Positions 8,608-16,936 of a stretch of DNA of 64,000 nucleotides are shown one piece after another. The translations under genes were made by a program, and so were the position numbers. Each line of letters starts with the position of its first letter. Positions within the stretch are counted from its first letter, which is position 1. The stretch is from Salinicoccus hispanicus. Lineage in GTDB: Bacteria; Bacillota; Bacilli; Staphylococcales; Salinicoccaceae. The DNA lies in the NCBI RefSeq assembly GCF_009831115.1, contig NZ_WUUK01000005.1, positions 124,001 through 188,000 of the forward strand, in the 5' to 3' direction. Under the pieces are notes generated by a model. That model had not been told where the DNA came from, made no database searches, and saw only the letters and a list, made by a program, of their open reading frames with translations.

Positions 8608-8745
8608 GGAATAAGGCGCATATATCCAAAAATAGGTACGGCAAATACACGTACTTGCCCACTTTATCCGATATAACCCTTATTCCAACATAAATTTCCA
8701 TCACGAAATAGACCATGACGTATTATGTTGTCGTTTAGAATAAGG
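8608..8745 (-). promoter_or_regulatory. attenuator-like leader of the ABC-F gene
   Basis: Three copies of one 8-9 base element alternate in orientation along the leader RNA: CCTTATTC (8745-8738), GGAATAAGG (8686-8678) and CCTTATTCC (8616-8608). The middle copy can pair with either neighbour but not both. Pairing with the third is extended by TATATC/GATATA (8670-8675 with 8621-8626) and closes a hairpin just before the ribosome site. A tiny ORF (ATG AAA AAA TAA, 8758-8747) and an M-L-E-stop ORF lie in the leader. Drug-induced ribosome stalling controls several ABC-F genes this way; here it is inferred. Confidence 0.5.
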
Positions 8746-8793
8746 ATTATTTTTTCATCGGCCCAAAGTTCACCCCTTTTACTTGTTGGTGCA

Positions 8794-8822
8794 ATCTTAT
8801 CATTCTATTCAGTTTTCGGCAA
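8794..8822 (-). promoter_or_regulatory. promoter of the ABC-F leader
   Basis: On the minus strand TTGCCG (8822-8817), a 17-bp spacer and TAAGAT (8799-8794). Transcription from here gives a leader of roughly 200 nt. Confidence 0.45.
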
Positions 8823-8915
8823 CAACGGTTAAACTTTCAGCCCTTTTCCAAACTTCTTTAAGACGACGTTAAGATACCTGGTGACTGTAAACACATTGAT
8901 CCATCCTAACCCTTT

Positions 8916-8960
8916 ATACCTATAGGGGTATTTGACTTATTGTGCCAGCAGATTTATAAT
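8916..8960 (+). promoter_or_regulatory. cstR promoter with CstR operator
   Basis: Operator ATACCTATAGGGGTAT (8916-8931) abuts the -35 box TTGACT (8932-8937). A 17-bp spacer and a perfect TATAAT (8955-8960) follow. The operator matches the C-tract/G-tract dyad used by CsoR-family repressors, so cstR is probably autoregulated. Confidence 0.8.
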
Positions 8961-8993
8961 GAAGACAATAAACCATACAGGAAGGTGAGTTTG

Positions 8994-9278
8994 ATGACCG
9001 AACTTGAAATGCAGGCTACTTACGATAAAGCCATTGTCAACAGGATCAACCGTCTTCAAGGACAGATCAATGGTGCGCTGAAAATGATTGAAGAAGGTAA
9101 AAGCTGCAAAGATGTCGTCACTCAGTTAAGCGCAGCCAAAAGCGCACTCAATCGGACGATGAATGTCATTGTCAGCGAGAATCTTGTACAATGTGTCAAA
9201 GAAACCATGAACAACCCGGACGAAGATACCGATGAACTGGTGAAAGAAGCAGTTGAACTACTCAATAAGAGCAGATGA
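8994..9278 (+). CDS. cstR: CsoR-family persulfide-sensing repressor CstR
   Basis: 94 residues of the all-helical DUF156 fold. Two cysteines are present, Cys38 (GKSCKDV) and Cys67 (LVQCVKE), 29 residues apart as in S. aureus CstR Cys31/Cys60. The His of copper-binding CsoR is absent at the second site, where NVIVSENLVQC is seen. In CstR, persulfides cross-link the two thiols and release DNA. GGAAGGTGAG supports ATG at 8994 rather than the longer frame from 8940. It precedes the cstA-cstB-tauE operon, which carries two more copies of the same operator. Confidence 0.88.
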   Translation: MTELEMQATYDKAIVNRINRLQGQINGALKMIEEGKSCKDVVTQLSAAKSALNRTMNVIVSENLVQCVKETMNNPDEDTDELVKEAVELLNKSR

Positions 9279-9309
9279 TGTGATCATCTGTTTTTATTTA
9301 AATCAAAAT

Positions 9310-9368
9310 ATACCCCAATGGGTATTTGACAAAGAATGAAGAGGGTGCTAATATACCCCTATAGGTAT
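9310..9368 (+). promoter_or_regulatory. cstA promoter with two CstR operators
   Basis: Operator ATACCCCAATGGGTAT (9310-9325) abuts TTGACA (9326-9331). After 17 bp comes TAATAT (9349-9354), which overlaps a second operator ATACCCCTATAGGTAT (9353-9368). The two repressor sites therefore bracket the core promoter, predicting tight repression. Confidence 0.85.
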
Positions 9369-9395
9369 TAAAAAAACAGGAGGATGATTCCTAAT

Positions 9396-10490
9396 ATGAG
9401 TAGGACACAAACAAATTATCACATCAGCGATGCCGACCAACTGGTCAAGGAAAACGGATATCTGCTGGACGTCAGAGAACCTTTTGAATACGAGATGGGA
9501 CACATTGCCGAAGCAGACAATATACCCGTGAATGAAATTGAAGAACATCTTGAATCACTGCCCAAGGATAGGAGAATCCATGTCTACTGCCAACGTGGAC
9601 AGCGTGGTGCAAATGCTGTAGAAATACTGGAGCGTAATGGCTTTGATGCAGTAAACCTTGAGGAAGGCTACTCTGCATACACAGGCAGGTATAACAGCGC
9701 AGATGAAGTGGAAGATTCAGATGCACAGGATGGAAGCATTGAAATTGATCCCAACCGAATAAAAGTGGAAGCAAGTGGACTCCAATGTCCCGGCCCTCTC
9801 CTCAAGGTCAATGAAGTGATGGGAGCACTCGAACCAGGACAGCAGATGGAAATCACGGTTACAGATTTCGGATTCTGCACGGATGTCGAAGCATGGGCCC
9901 GCAAGACTGGAAATTCCATTCTTAAAAATGAACGTTCGGAAGACAAAGTTGTAGTAGTGCTCAAGAAAAACAAACCACAGGCCAAAACCGATGGCGAAGG
10001 CCATCAGATGGTCGAAACGAAAGATGGTGCAACGATGGTCGTATTCAGTGGTGATATGGACAAGGCACTGGCTTCATTCATCATTGCGACCGGCGCAAAA
10101 AGCATGGGCAAAGATGTCACCATGTTCTTCACGTTCTGGGGACTGAATGTCATCAAGGATCCAAAAGCACCGAAAAAGAAGAAATCCGGCCTGGACAAGG
10201 CCTTCAGCATGATGATGCCTAAATCCGCTGCGAAACTGCCTATATCCAACATGAACATGTTCGGGCTCGGCTCCAAAATGATCCAATATGTAATGAAAAA
10301 GAAAAAAGTCGACGCGCTTACTGAAATGATCGACAAGGCGGATAAACTCGGAGTCAAAATGGTCGCCTGCACAATGAGCATGGATATCATGGCCATTGAA
10401 AAAGATGAACTGCTGCCTAATATCAATTTCGGCGGCGTAGGCACCTACCTCGGCGATGCAGAAAACGGCAACCTGAACCTGTTCATATAA
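9396..10490 (+). CDS. cstA: CstA, rhodanese-TusA-DsrE2 multidomain sulfurtransferase
   Basis: 364 residues with three persulfide-carrying domains in order. A rhodanese domain has active Cys65 in YCQRGQRG. A TusA domain has Cys131 in GLQCPGPL. A DsrE/DsrE2-like C-terminal domain has Cys325 in VACTMSMD. This is the architecture of S. aureus CstA, which moves sulfane sulfur between cysteines and low-molecular-weight persulfides. The start is ATG at 9396, 12 nt after AGGAGG; ATG at 9384 directly touches the ribosome site. It is followed by cstB 60 bp on and lies behind two CstR operators. Confidence 0.88.
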   Translation: MSRTQTNYHISDADQLVKENGYLLDVREPFEYEMGHIAEADNIPVNEIEEHLESLPKDRRIHVYCQRGQRGANAVEILERNGFDAVNLEEGYSAYTGRYNSADEVEDSDAQDGSIEIDPNRIKVEASGLQCPGPLLKVNEVMGALEPGQQMEITVTDFGFCTDVEAWARKTGNSILKNERSEDKVVVVLKKNKPQAKTDGEGHQMVETKDGATMVVFSGDMDKALASFIIATGAKSMGKDVTMFFTFWGLNVIKDPKAPKKKKSGLDKAFSMMMPKSAAKLPISNMNMFGLGSKMIQYVMKKKKVDALTEMIDKADKLGVKMVACTMSMDIMAIEKDELLPNINFGGVGTYLGDAENGNLNLFI

Positions 10491-10550
10491 TTGAACAGAC
10501 TGCCCTGCGCGTCCCCGACAACCAATTAAAATTCCAAGGAGTGCATATCA

Positions 10551-11912
10551 ATGTTCTTTAAACAATTCTTCGATAAAAAACTGGCACAGACATCCTATAT
10601 GGTCGCTTGCCAGAAGACAAAAGAGGCAATCATCATCGATCCAAAGCGTGTGATTGGTGAATATGAAGCAGTCGCAAACGCAGAAGGTTTCAACATCACC
10701 CAGGTGACGGAAACACACATACACGCAGACTTCGCTTCCGGACTGCGCGACGCTGCAAAACGCTTCAATGCGACAGCATATGTATCTGATGAAGGCGATG
10801 ACAACTGGAAATACGAAAATATGCCGGAAGATACCGTCTACCTTACAGACGGCGACATCATCAATGTCGGCAATGTCGAACTGAAAGTCATCCACACACC
10901 AGGTCACACCCCGGAAAGCATCTCTTTCGTGCTGACCGACCGCGGAGGTGGCAGCGACGAACCGATGGGCATCTTCACTGGAGACTTTCTATTCGTTGGT
11001 GACATCGGCCGTCCGGATCTGCTTGAAGAAGCGGCCAACATGGAAGGGACGACCGAAGCAGGTGCCAACGCAATGTTCGATTCCCTCAAGAAGATGAATG
11101 ACTACCCTGACTTCATGCAAGTATGGCCTGGTCATGGTGCCGGCAGTGCGTGCGGCAAATCCCTTGGTGCAGTGCCGCTGTCCACTCTTGGATATGAGCG
11201 CAAGAACAACTGGGTGTTCGAATACGAGGATAAAGAAGCCTTCATCAAAGAACTGACGAGTGACCAGCCGGAGCCGCCAAGCTACTTTGCACAGATGAAG
11301 AAGGTCAATAAGGAAGGTCTGCCCGAATTCAAGGTGAAGACAGTAGAAGTGGCGACACCTGGTACGCTTCCAGGCCAGCTGTTCGACCTCAGAAGCAAGG
11401 AAGCATTCAAAAAAAGGTTCAAAAAAGGCGCCATCAACATCCCATACAATGATAAATTCCTTCAGTTTGCTGGCTGGTATGTGGATTATGACCGGCCAAT
11501 GACAGTAATTGCAGACCCTGAAGATAGCAGAACACTCCAGGAAGACCTTGCGTCCATCGGTTTCGATAATCTTGAACTGATTGTGCCTGAAGACAAAGCG
11601 GACAAGTACTTCGATGATTCCTATGAAAATGTCACTCCTGAAGACTTCGTCGAGAACTATAAAAACAATCATATTCTGGACGTCCGCTCCACTTCCGAGT
11701 ACAAGGAAGGCAACCTTGATAATGCGCATCATGTCCACTTTGGACATCTCGATGATAAAGAAGTGCCATTCAGCACAGACGACACAGTCTATGTCCACTG
11801 CCAGTCCGGTGTACGTTCAGCCATCGCAATGAGTGCACTTAAAGCACGCGGCTTCGATAACGTCGTCAATATAGAAAAAGGCTATGGCGGCATTAAAGAA
11901 GCGATGAGGTAA
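10551..11912 (+). CDS. cstB: CstB, persulfide dioxygenase-rhodanese fusion
   Basis: 453 residues. The N-terminal half is a non-haem iron metallo-beta-lactamase-fold persulfide dioxygenase ([11 protein letters not shown], residues 55-64; [35 protein letters not shown]). It is followed by a degenerate rhodanese domain and a C-terminal rhodanese with active Cys near 417 (VHCQSGVRS). In S. aureus CstB oxidises thiol persulfides and releases thiosulfate. The stop overlaps the next start by one base (TAATG), so tauE is translationally coupled. Lengths and order match the known family. Confidence 0.9.
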   Translation: MFFKQFFDKKLAQTSYMVACQKTKEAIIIDPKRVIGEYEAVANAEGFNITQVTETHIHADFASGLRDAAKRFNATAYVSDEGDDNWKYENMPEDTVYLTDGDIINVGNVELKVIHTPGHTPESISFVLTDRGGGSDEPMGIFTGDFLFVGDIGRPDLLEEAANMEGTTEAGANAMFDSLKKMNDYPDFMQVWPGHGAGSACGKSLGAVPLSTLGYERKNNWVFEYEDKEAFIKELTSDQPEPPSYFAQMKKVNKEGLPEFKVKTVEVATPGTLPGQLFDLRSKEAFKKRFKKGAINIPYNDKFLQFAGWYVDYDRPMTVIADPEDSRTLQEDLASIGFDNLELIVPEDKADKYFDDSYENVTPEDFVENYKNNHILDVRSTSEYKEGNLDNAHHVHFGHLDDKEVPFSTDDTVYVHCQSGVRSAIAMSALKARGFDNVVNIEKGYGGIKEAMR

Positions 11913-12691
11913 TGGACACTTCATTTATAATCATCATATTCCTGATCGGATTCATCGGTTCCTTCATCTCCGGGATGGTAGGCATCGGCGGGTCAATCAT
12001 CAAGTATCCCATGCTGCTCTATATCCCTTCCATGCTCGGTATTGCCGCATTCACCTCTCATGAAGTCGCCGGCATCAGCGCCGTCCAGGTCATTTTCGCA
12101 ACCATCGCTGGCGTATGGGCATATAAGAGCAGCGGCTACTTGAATATGAGGCTGATCATCTATATGGGGAGTGCCATTCTGATCGGCAGTCTGCTCGGCG
12201 GATACGGGTCAGAGTTCCTTACAGAGACCCAGATAGACTTCGTATATGCGATACTTGCCACCATCGCTGTCGTCATGATGTTCCTGCCAAAAAAGGAAGT
12301 GCCATTCAACCCGGGTGATACCCTTGATTTCAATGGACCTCTGGCTGCAGCACTTGCGTTCATTACCGGTGCTGCGGCCGGCATCGTCGGTGCGGCCGGA
12401 GCATTCATTCTCGTACCGATCATGCTTGTCGTGCTTAAAATACCCACCCGGGTAACCATCGCCACCAGTCTCGCCGTCACCTTCATTTCCTCCATCGGCA
12501 CTACGATCGGTAAGGTAGTCACCGATCAGGTGCTCTATGGGCCTGCAGCCATCATGATAGTTGCGAGCCTCATCGCAGCACCGATCGGCGCAAAAGTGGG
12601 ACAGAAGATGAATGTTAAAATACTCCAATGGATTCTGGCCCTGCTCATTCTCGGAACTTCTCTGAAGATATGGGTGGAAATCTTTTTCTAA
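11912..12691 (+). CDS. TauE/SafE-type sulfite/organosulfur exporter
   Basis: 259 residues with about eight hydrophobic segments. The first carries [16 protein letters not shown] and the second half repeats it as [15 protein letters not shown], the duplicated GxxG signature of TauE/SafE (DUF81) anion exporters. It overlaps the cstB stop codon by one base, so it belongs to the cst operon and probably exports the sulfite or thiosulfate made by CstB. In S. aureus the tauE gene is instead on the cstR side of the locus. No sqr gene follows here. Confidence 0.85.
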   Translation: MDTSFIIIIFLIGFIGSFISGMVGIGGSIIKYPMLLYIPSMLGIAAFTSHEVAGISAVQVIFATIAGVWAYKSSGYLNMRLIIYMGSAILIGSLLGGYGSEFLTETQIDFVYAILATIAVVMMFLPKKEVPFNPGDTLDFNGPLAAALAFITGAAAGIVGAAGAFILVPIMLVVLKIPTRVTIATSLAVTFISSIGTTIGKVVTDQVLYGPAAIMIVASLIAAPIGAKVGQKMNVKILQWILALLILGTSLKIWVEIFF

Positions 12692-12801
12692 ATTCAACTT
12701 TCATCAATTAAAAAGTGCCTGTCGATCACCGTATTGGATCATTCATAGATCTTCGATTGCAGTTTGTTACAGCGATCAGGGCCAAGATACGCAAAGTCTT
12801 A

Positions 12802-12834
12802 AGAACCGTCACACAAGTGGCGGTTCTATCTTTT
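12802..12834 (+). terminator. terminator downstream of the cst operon
   Basis: AGAACCGTCAC (12802-12812) pairs with GTGGCGGTTCT (12817-12827) with one U-G wobble, then ATCTTTT. It lies about 110 bp after the tauE stop; nothing else is recognised between 12692 and 12988. Confidence 0.65.
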
Positions 12835-12988
12835 CATATGCAGGAAGAGTGTAATACGTCGCCCACTCGGGAACAATGTAACGAGAGCATCAGAGGCAGG
12901 TGTACCAGAGAATATTTCCAGACAAGCTAAAGTTGTCGATCAGATCACCCACCACCCTGCCCCATACTGGATCTAGGAGGAAGTAACC

Positions 12989-13855
12989 ATGAAATACACC
13001 GGCATCTTGCTTGTCATACTCGCTGCCATTTTCTGGGGGATCAGCGGTGGCATTGCAGATATATTGATGAACAAAGGATGGGATCCGCTCATCATTTCAT
13101 TCTATCGCGGAGCAGTCGGGTTCATATTCTTCTTCGCATGGTTCTTCATCCACTTCAAAAAGAACTGGAGTACTTCGCCACGTTTTTATCTCTGGTCGCT
13201 GCTTGGCGGCATTGGCGTCGCGGGAAACTTCACCTTCTATTTCCTGAGCATACAGGAGTCGAGCGTTGCTGTTGCAGCGACTTTGATGTATACGGCGCCT
13301 ATATTCGTTCTCCTGGTTTCGTTTCTATTCAGAATAGAACAATCAACATGGTTTAAATGGTTATGCGTATGCTCTGTAATCATCGGTATCGTCCTACTTA
13401 CAGGTGCCTATGACCCGGAAGCCCTATCGACCGGCATATTCGGTGTGATAGCAGGTCTCGCTGCCGGCCTGTCATATGCACTGTTCATTTTCGGCTTCAA
13501 GAATGCTTCCGACATCGGCAGACCACAGACGATACTGACTGTCGCCTTCCTGGCATTCTGCCTGACCCTTATATGGTTCATCGATATGGATGAAGCATTC
13601 AGTGTGCTGACATCTGAAGACTTATGGTGGTTCCTGCTGCTCGGAGCAGTCGGTGCCGGTGTATCATTCATCATCTATGTCATCGGTGTCCGGCGGACCC
13701 GCCCGACGACCGCTTCAATGGTCGCGATGGTGGAGCCTGTGACCGCATCCCTTTTTGGAGTGGCTATTCTCGGGGATGGCCTCGGCTTCGTTCAGATTCT
13801 CGGTATGGGAATCATACTTGTGACCATCACGGTGCTGAGCGCTAAACAGGCATGA
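12989..13855 (+). CDS. EamA/DMT family transporter
   Basis: 288 residues with ten predicted membrane helices in two EamA repeats. The first starts GILLVILAAIFWGISGG and the second starts GVIAGLAAGLSYALFIFG. Members of the drug/metabolite transporter superfamily export metabolites or amino acids; the substrate cannot be read. AGGAGG lies 10 nt before the ATG. It appears monocistronic, converging on a GNAT gene across a shared terminator. Confidence 0.85.
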   Translation: MKYTGILLVILAAIFWGISGGIADILMNKGWDPLIISFYRGAVGFIFFFAWFFIHFKKNWSTSPRFYLWSLLGGIGVAGNFTFYFLSIQESSVAVAATLMYTAPIFVLLVSFLFRIEQSTWFKWLCVCSVIIGIVLLTGAYDPEALSTGIFGVIAGLAAGLSYALFIFGFKNASDIGRPQTILTVAFLAFCLTLIWFIDMDEAFSVLTSEDLWWFLLLGAVGAGVSFIIYVIGVRRTRPTTASMVAMVEPVTASLFGVAILGDGLGFVQILGMGIILVTITVLSAKQA

Positions 13856-13936
13856 TGTCCATTGGATAATGTCATAAGGAAATCCAATCCGTCCGCAGCC
13901 AATTCGAAAAGGACAATCCAATCAGATAGATTTCTA

Positions 13937-13976
13937 AAAGGCATGCTTCCTATAATTCCATAGGAAGCATGCCTTT
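13937..13976. terminator. bidirectional terminator
   Basis: A 17-bp perfect inverted repeat, AAAGGCATGCTTCCTAT (13937-13953) with its complement (13960-13976), between convergent genes. Confidence 0.85.
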
Positions 13977-13992
13977 AAATTTGTCTTATAAG

Positions 13993-14505
13993 TTAACCAG
14001 AAACCTTCAGATCCAATGTCATCAGATGCTCATCGTAATACCTGTCACCATCGGACATCGCTTTCGGTTCTGTACCATACACTTCAAAGCCGAATGATTC
14101 ATAGAATGCAGCAGCTCTGGCGTTTTCAGTGACTACTGAGAGATTGATAACCTCCACCCCGTCTATTTCTTTCACCCGATCGATCAGATGGCTCACCACC
14201 TCTTTGGCGATGCCTGTGCCTCTGTACTCACTTTTACAGTACATCGCAATCAGACTTCCCTTATGCTTCGACTTCGCGCCTTGTGACCGGATGAAAGCAG
14301 CAGTGCACACAAGTTCTACTTCATCAAAGCCACCTACAGTAAACTGAGTTTCGGAAGCATCAATACGCCGTTCAAAGTCCATGAGTGACAGTTCCACTTC
14401 CCGGGCGTATGTCGTTCCAAAGGCAGCCGGATCTGTTTTCAATCCTTCCAGCCTCAGCAACAGGTACTGCTTGGCATCGTCTGTATCTAATACTCTTATG
14501 TTGAT
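13993..14505 (-). CDS. GNAT family N-acetyltransferase with probable ATC start
   Basis: A GNAT acetyltransferase with acetyl-CoA motif A (YRGTGIAKEVVSHLID) and a late motif B (NARAAAFYESFGFEVYG). The usual ATG/GTG/TTG search begins it at TTG 14460 (MLRLEGLK). The family N-terminus continues upstream in the same frame (INIRVLDTDDAKQYLLLRLEGL broken here as INIRVLDTDD and AKQYLLLRLEGL). Within that extension no standard start codon exists. GGAGGG at 14517-14512 is placed 7 nt from an ATC codon at 14505-14503, which would give 170 residues. ATC initiation is an inference; the alternative is a short protein from 14460. Substrate unknown. Confidence 0.7.
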   Translation of the reverse strand: MNIRVLDTDDAKQYLLLRLEGLKTDPAAFGTTYAREVELSLMDFERRIDASETQFTVGGFDEVELVCTAAFIRSQGAKSKHKGSLIAMYCKSEYRGTGIAKEVVSHLIDRVKEIDGVEVINLSVVTENARAAAFYESFGFEVYGTEPKAMSDGDRYYDEHLMTLDLKVSG

Positions 14506-14620
14506 AGTGAACCCTCCATTCCTTTTCTCGCATCATTGTGAGACCAGTTTCTATTCTACACGATGATTACTTCCAGGCTGAAGAGGTAAATGTTCAATAA
14601 CTACGATATGGAGGGATAAA

Positions 14621-15130
14621 ATGAAGCTTACTGCAGATATCGAAATCATCCAATTGAAAGCGGAAGACGATGGCAGCATACCCAACCACCCGGACTTCCC
14701 CCTGCTCGTCTATAAGAATTTGTTCGAGGATGGCGATGATATTCCGGAGATACTGAATGCCAACGACTGGTCCGGAGAGTGGCTCGGATCCGTCCATCCG
14801 TTCCACCACTACCACAGCAACACCCATGAAGTGCTTGCCGTCAAAGCCGGCACTGCAAAACTGCAGCTCGGTGGTGAACAAGGTGATCAGGTCGAAGCCG
14901 AAAAAGGTGACGTCATCATCCTCCCTGCCGGCTATGGTCATAAGAAAATAGAAGCCAGTGACGACTACGCAAACTATGGCGCCTACCCAGGCGGAGTCAG
15001 CTTTGACATGTGCTACGGGAAAGCGGAAGAGCGCCCTGAAAAGTTGGACAATATCAAGCAGGTCGCGTTGCCGGAATACGACCCGGTATTCGGACAGGAT
15101 GGACCGTTATTCGATTACTGGAAAAGTTAG
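14621..15130 (+). CDS. cupin domain protein (copy 2)
   Basis: 169 residues, about 80 percent identical by eye to the cupin at 4997-5506. It has the same metal-ligand motifs HPFHHYHSNTHEVLAV and GDVIILPAGYGHKKIE. The differences are mainly at the N-terminus and at surface positions. A GGAGGG ribosome site precedes ATG. Unlike copy 1 it stands alone, with a terminator behind it and an acetyltransferase divergent in front. The function of this small cupin family is unassigned; two conserved copies suggest it is not dispensable junk. Confidence 0.85.
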   Translation: MKLTADIEIIQLKAEDDGSIPNHPDFPLLVYKNLFEDGDDIPEILNANDWSGEWLGSVHPFHHYHSNTHEVLAVKAGTAKLQLGGEQGDQVEAEKGDVIILPAGYGHKKIEASDDYANYGAYPGGVSFDMCYGKAEERPEKLDNIKQVALPEYDPVFGQDGPLFDYWKS

Positions 15131-15177
15131 CTTCACCATTTTAAATAAACCAGCAATCAACGCCATAAAATCAAAAC

Positions 15178-15222
15178 CCAGGGAGATGCAGTGATTCCGT
15201 CATTCTCCCTGGATTTATTTTC
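15178..15222 (+). terminator. terminator after cupin copy 2
   Basis: CCAGGGAGA (15178-15186) pairs with TCTCCCTGG (15204-15212), followed by ATTTATTTTC. Confidence 0.75.
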
Positions 15223-15469
15223 TTTATCCATTAAAGATGATATACCGAAACATCCTATCACTCCATCGAATGCCGTCCTCAACAACTCCCCTATGCCTAC
15301 TTTCACATTTTGCTTGCATAGTTATTTGAATTTTTAGTATGCTATTCATTATATCCATTCATCGAACACACCATATCAATGGATGAAACAACCGCAATAT
15401 ACGAATTGAAAGAATTAAATTAAACCGGTTTAAATAAAGCAAGTACACTTAGACGAGGAGATTACGTAC
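15223..15469 (+). other. purU upstream region
   Basis: With the terminator before it, this makes a 339-bp stretch without a gene. A possible promoter is TTGCAT (15314-15319), an 18-bp spacer and TATGCT (15338-15343), which would give a 5' leader of about 120 nt. No riboswitch fold was recognised. Confidence 0.25.
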
Positions 15470-16321
15470 ATGAATGATAAATATATTTTGTTGGCAAGCT
15501 GTAAGGACCAGGTAGGCATCACCAACCTGATTACTGGAATCATCTCAAAATATGACTCTAATATACTGCATCTCGATCATTTCACGGAGTACGATTATGA
15601 CAACTCTGATGAAGGTCAATTGTATTTGAGGTTCGAGTTTGAGAAAGTGAATGGGCTGAAAGCTGCTCTGGAGAATGAACTCGAACAGAAGAACATCGAT
15701 TTTGAACTGTTCGATAGTGCCGTAAATACAAAGATTGCATTGTTCGTTTCAAAGGAAGACCATGCATTTAATGAAATATTGCTGAGAGTTGAACGTGGCG
15801 AGATTCCAGCAGAAATCGTCTGTGCTGTAGGGAATCATGAGGATAATAGACATTTCGCAGAGAATCTGGACATCCCCTTCTATCACGTGCCGAGCAATGA
15901 ACCGAAAGAGAAAGTCGAAGAGAAAATGATTGCCATCTGTGAGGAACATGAAGTGGACTTGATTGTTCTGGCCAAGTACATGCAGATCCTATCCGATGAC
16001 TTTGTCAATCACTACAAAGATAGAATCATTAATATACATCACTCATTTCTCCCATCATTCATCGGAGCAAATCCGTATAAGCAGGCATGGGAACGCGGCG
16101 TCAAGTTCGTCGGTGCAACGAGCCACTACGTCACTGCAGACCTCGATGAAGGCCCCATTATCGAGCAGAATGTCATACGCGTCAATCACAGGTATGACGT
16201 AAAGAGCCTGAAGAAAATAGGCCGCCATGTGGAAGCAACAGTATTAGCGCAAGCAGTTGAGTATCATGTACTTCATAAAGTCATTGTAAACAATGGCAAT
16301 AAAACGATTGTATTTGATTGA
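15470..16321 (+). CDS. purU: formyltetrahydrofolate deformylase
   Basis: 283 residues. An N-terminal ACT domain (LLASCKDQVGITNLITGII) is followed by a formyltransferase-fold domain with NIHHSFLPSFIGANPYKQA, GATSHYVTADLDEGPII and a C-terminal HxRYDV-like segment (NHRYDVKSL). PurU hydrolyses 10-formyl-THF to formate and THF, balancing one-carbon pools. GAGGAG lies upstream of the ATG. It appears monocistronic. The length equals that of family members, and no residue of the catalytic Asn-His-Asp set appears lost. Confidence 0.92.
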   Translation: MNDKYILLASCKDQVGITNLITGIISKYDSNILHLDHFTEYDYDNSDEGQLYLRFEFEKVNGLKAALENELEQKNIDFELFDSAVNTKIALFVSKEDHAFNEILLRVERGEIPAEIVCAVGNHEDNRHFAENLDIPFYHVPSNEPKEKVEEKMIAICEEHEVDLIVLAKYMQILSDDFVNHYKDRIINIHHSFLPSFIGANPYKQAWERGVKFVGATSHYVTADLDEGPIIEQNVIRVNHRYDVKSLKKIGRHVEATVLAQAVEYHVLHKVIVNNGNKTIVFD

Positions 16322-16333
16322 TTAAAATAAATC

Positions 16334-16384
16334 CGAATAATGAGCAGCACATAGAAAGCGTATACGTCCATTATTCGAATTTTC
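16334..16384 (+). terminator. terminator after purU
   Basis: CGAATAATG (16334-16342) pairs with CATTATTCG (16369-16377), followed by AATTTTCTT. The loop is long. Confidence 0.55.
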
Positions 16385-16511
16385 TTCATCCCATCAGTAA
16401 TCTTTTTTGTTTTGTAAGTACTTTTATAAAATGATCTCAATTCTCCTATAAGGTTATGTTTACGTTAGGAAGGTAAAAGATAAACAACAAGACGCGGCGG
16501 GATGACGGTAA

Positions 16512-16775
16512 CAACCGCATAACTTCTCCTTCCCGCAGGTGATCCTGACGGCGGAAGAAAGGACGGTGAAAGGGTCCTACGTCGGCAGCTGTGTACCTGC
16601 CCGGGATATACCGAGGTTCATCGAGCTTTATAAGCAGGGCAGACTCCCGGTGGACACACTGTGGTCAGATACTTTGTCGCTTGAAGAGATTAACGAAGGT
16701 TTCGACAGGCTGCACAAAGGCGACGGTGGCGTGGCTTATAGTGAAGATGCATTGAGAAATGATGATACTATATAA
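16512..16775 (+). pseudogene. 5'-truncated zinc alcohol dehydrogenase remnant
   Basis: The frame reads FSFPQVILTAEERTVKGSY, then VGSCVPARDIPRFIELYKQG and TLSLEEINEGFDRL. This is the last 80 or so residues of a medium-chain zinc-dependent alcohol dehydrogenase. The catalytic zinc and Rossmann parts are missing, and an in-frame stop lies just upstream at 16509-16511. A GTG at 16539 could start a 78-residue peptide, but it would have no active site. It is best read as a deletion remnant. Confidence 0.8.
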
Positions 16776-16777
16776 AA

Positions 16778-16809
16778 ATAAGGACCCGAGTATTAGGGTT
16801 CTTATTTTG
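16778..16809 (+). terminator. terminator of the lost alcohol dehydrogenase
   Basis: ATAAGGACCC (16778-16787) pairs with GGGTTCTTAT (16796-16805) with one G-U pair, followed by TTTTG. Confidence 0.7.
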
Positions 16810-16843
16810 TGTGAAAGTCATCGATACTGACTGTACTGTAATA

Positions 16844-16880
16844 AAAAGGGCCTTCAGATACTTTTCTGAAGGCCCTTTTA
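16844..16880. terminator. terminator, downstream end of the ltaS-like gene (repeat copy A)
   Basis: AAAAGGGCCTTCAGA (16844-16858) pairs with TCTGAAGGCCCTTTT (16865-16879). It is preceded by ACTGACTGTACTGTAA. A related block with compensatory stem changes lies at 19802-19838. Confidence 0.8.
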
Positions 16881-16936
16881 AGGATGAATATATTGTCTTT
16901 TAAGCTTCAATATTCTTATTTTAGTTTTGATCTGAT

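Noticed and set aside
8585-8716. 44-codon N-terminal extension of the ABC-F protein
   Set aside because: The frame is open, but the family starts at MLEINSLTL, which has its own ribosome site. The extension covers the leader hairpins.
10989-11798. 269-residue open frame on the minus strand
   Set aside because: Antisense to cstB, which has complete catalytic motifs; no start signal.
12715-12930. 71-residue plus-strand ORF after tauE
   Set aside because: It runs through the cst operon terminator and lacks a ribosome site or similarity.
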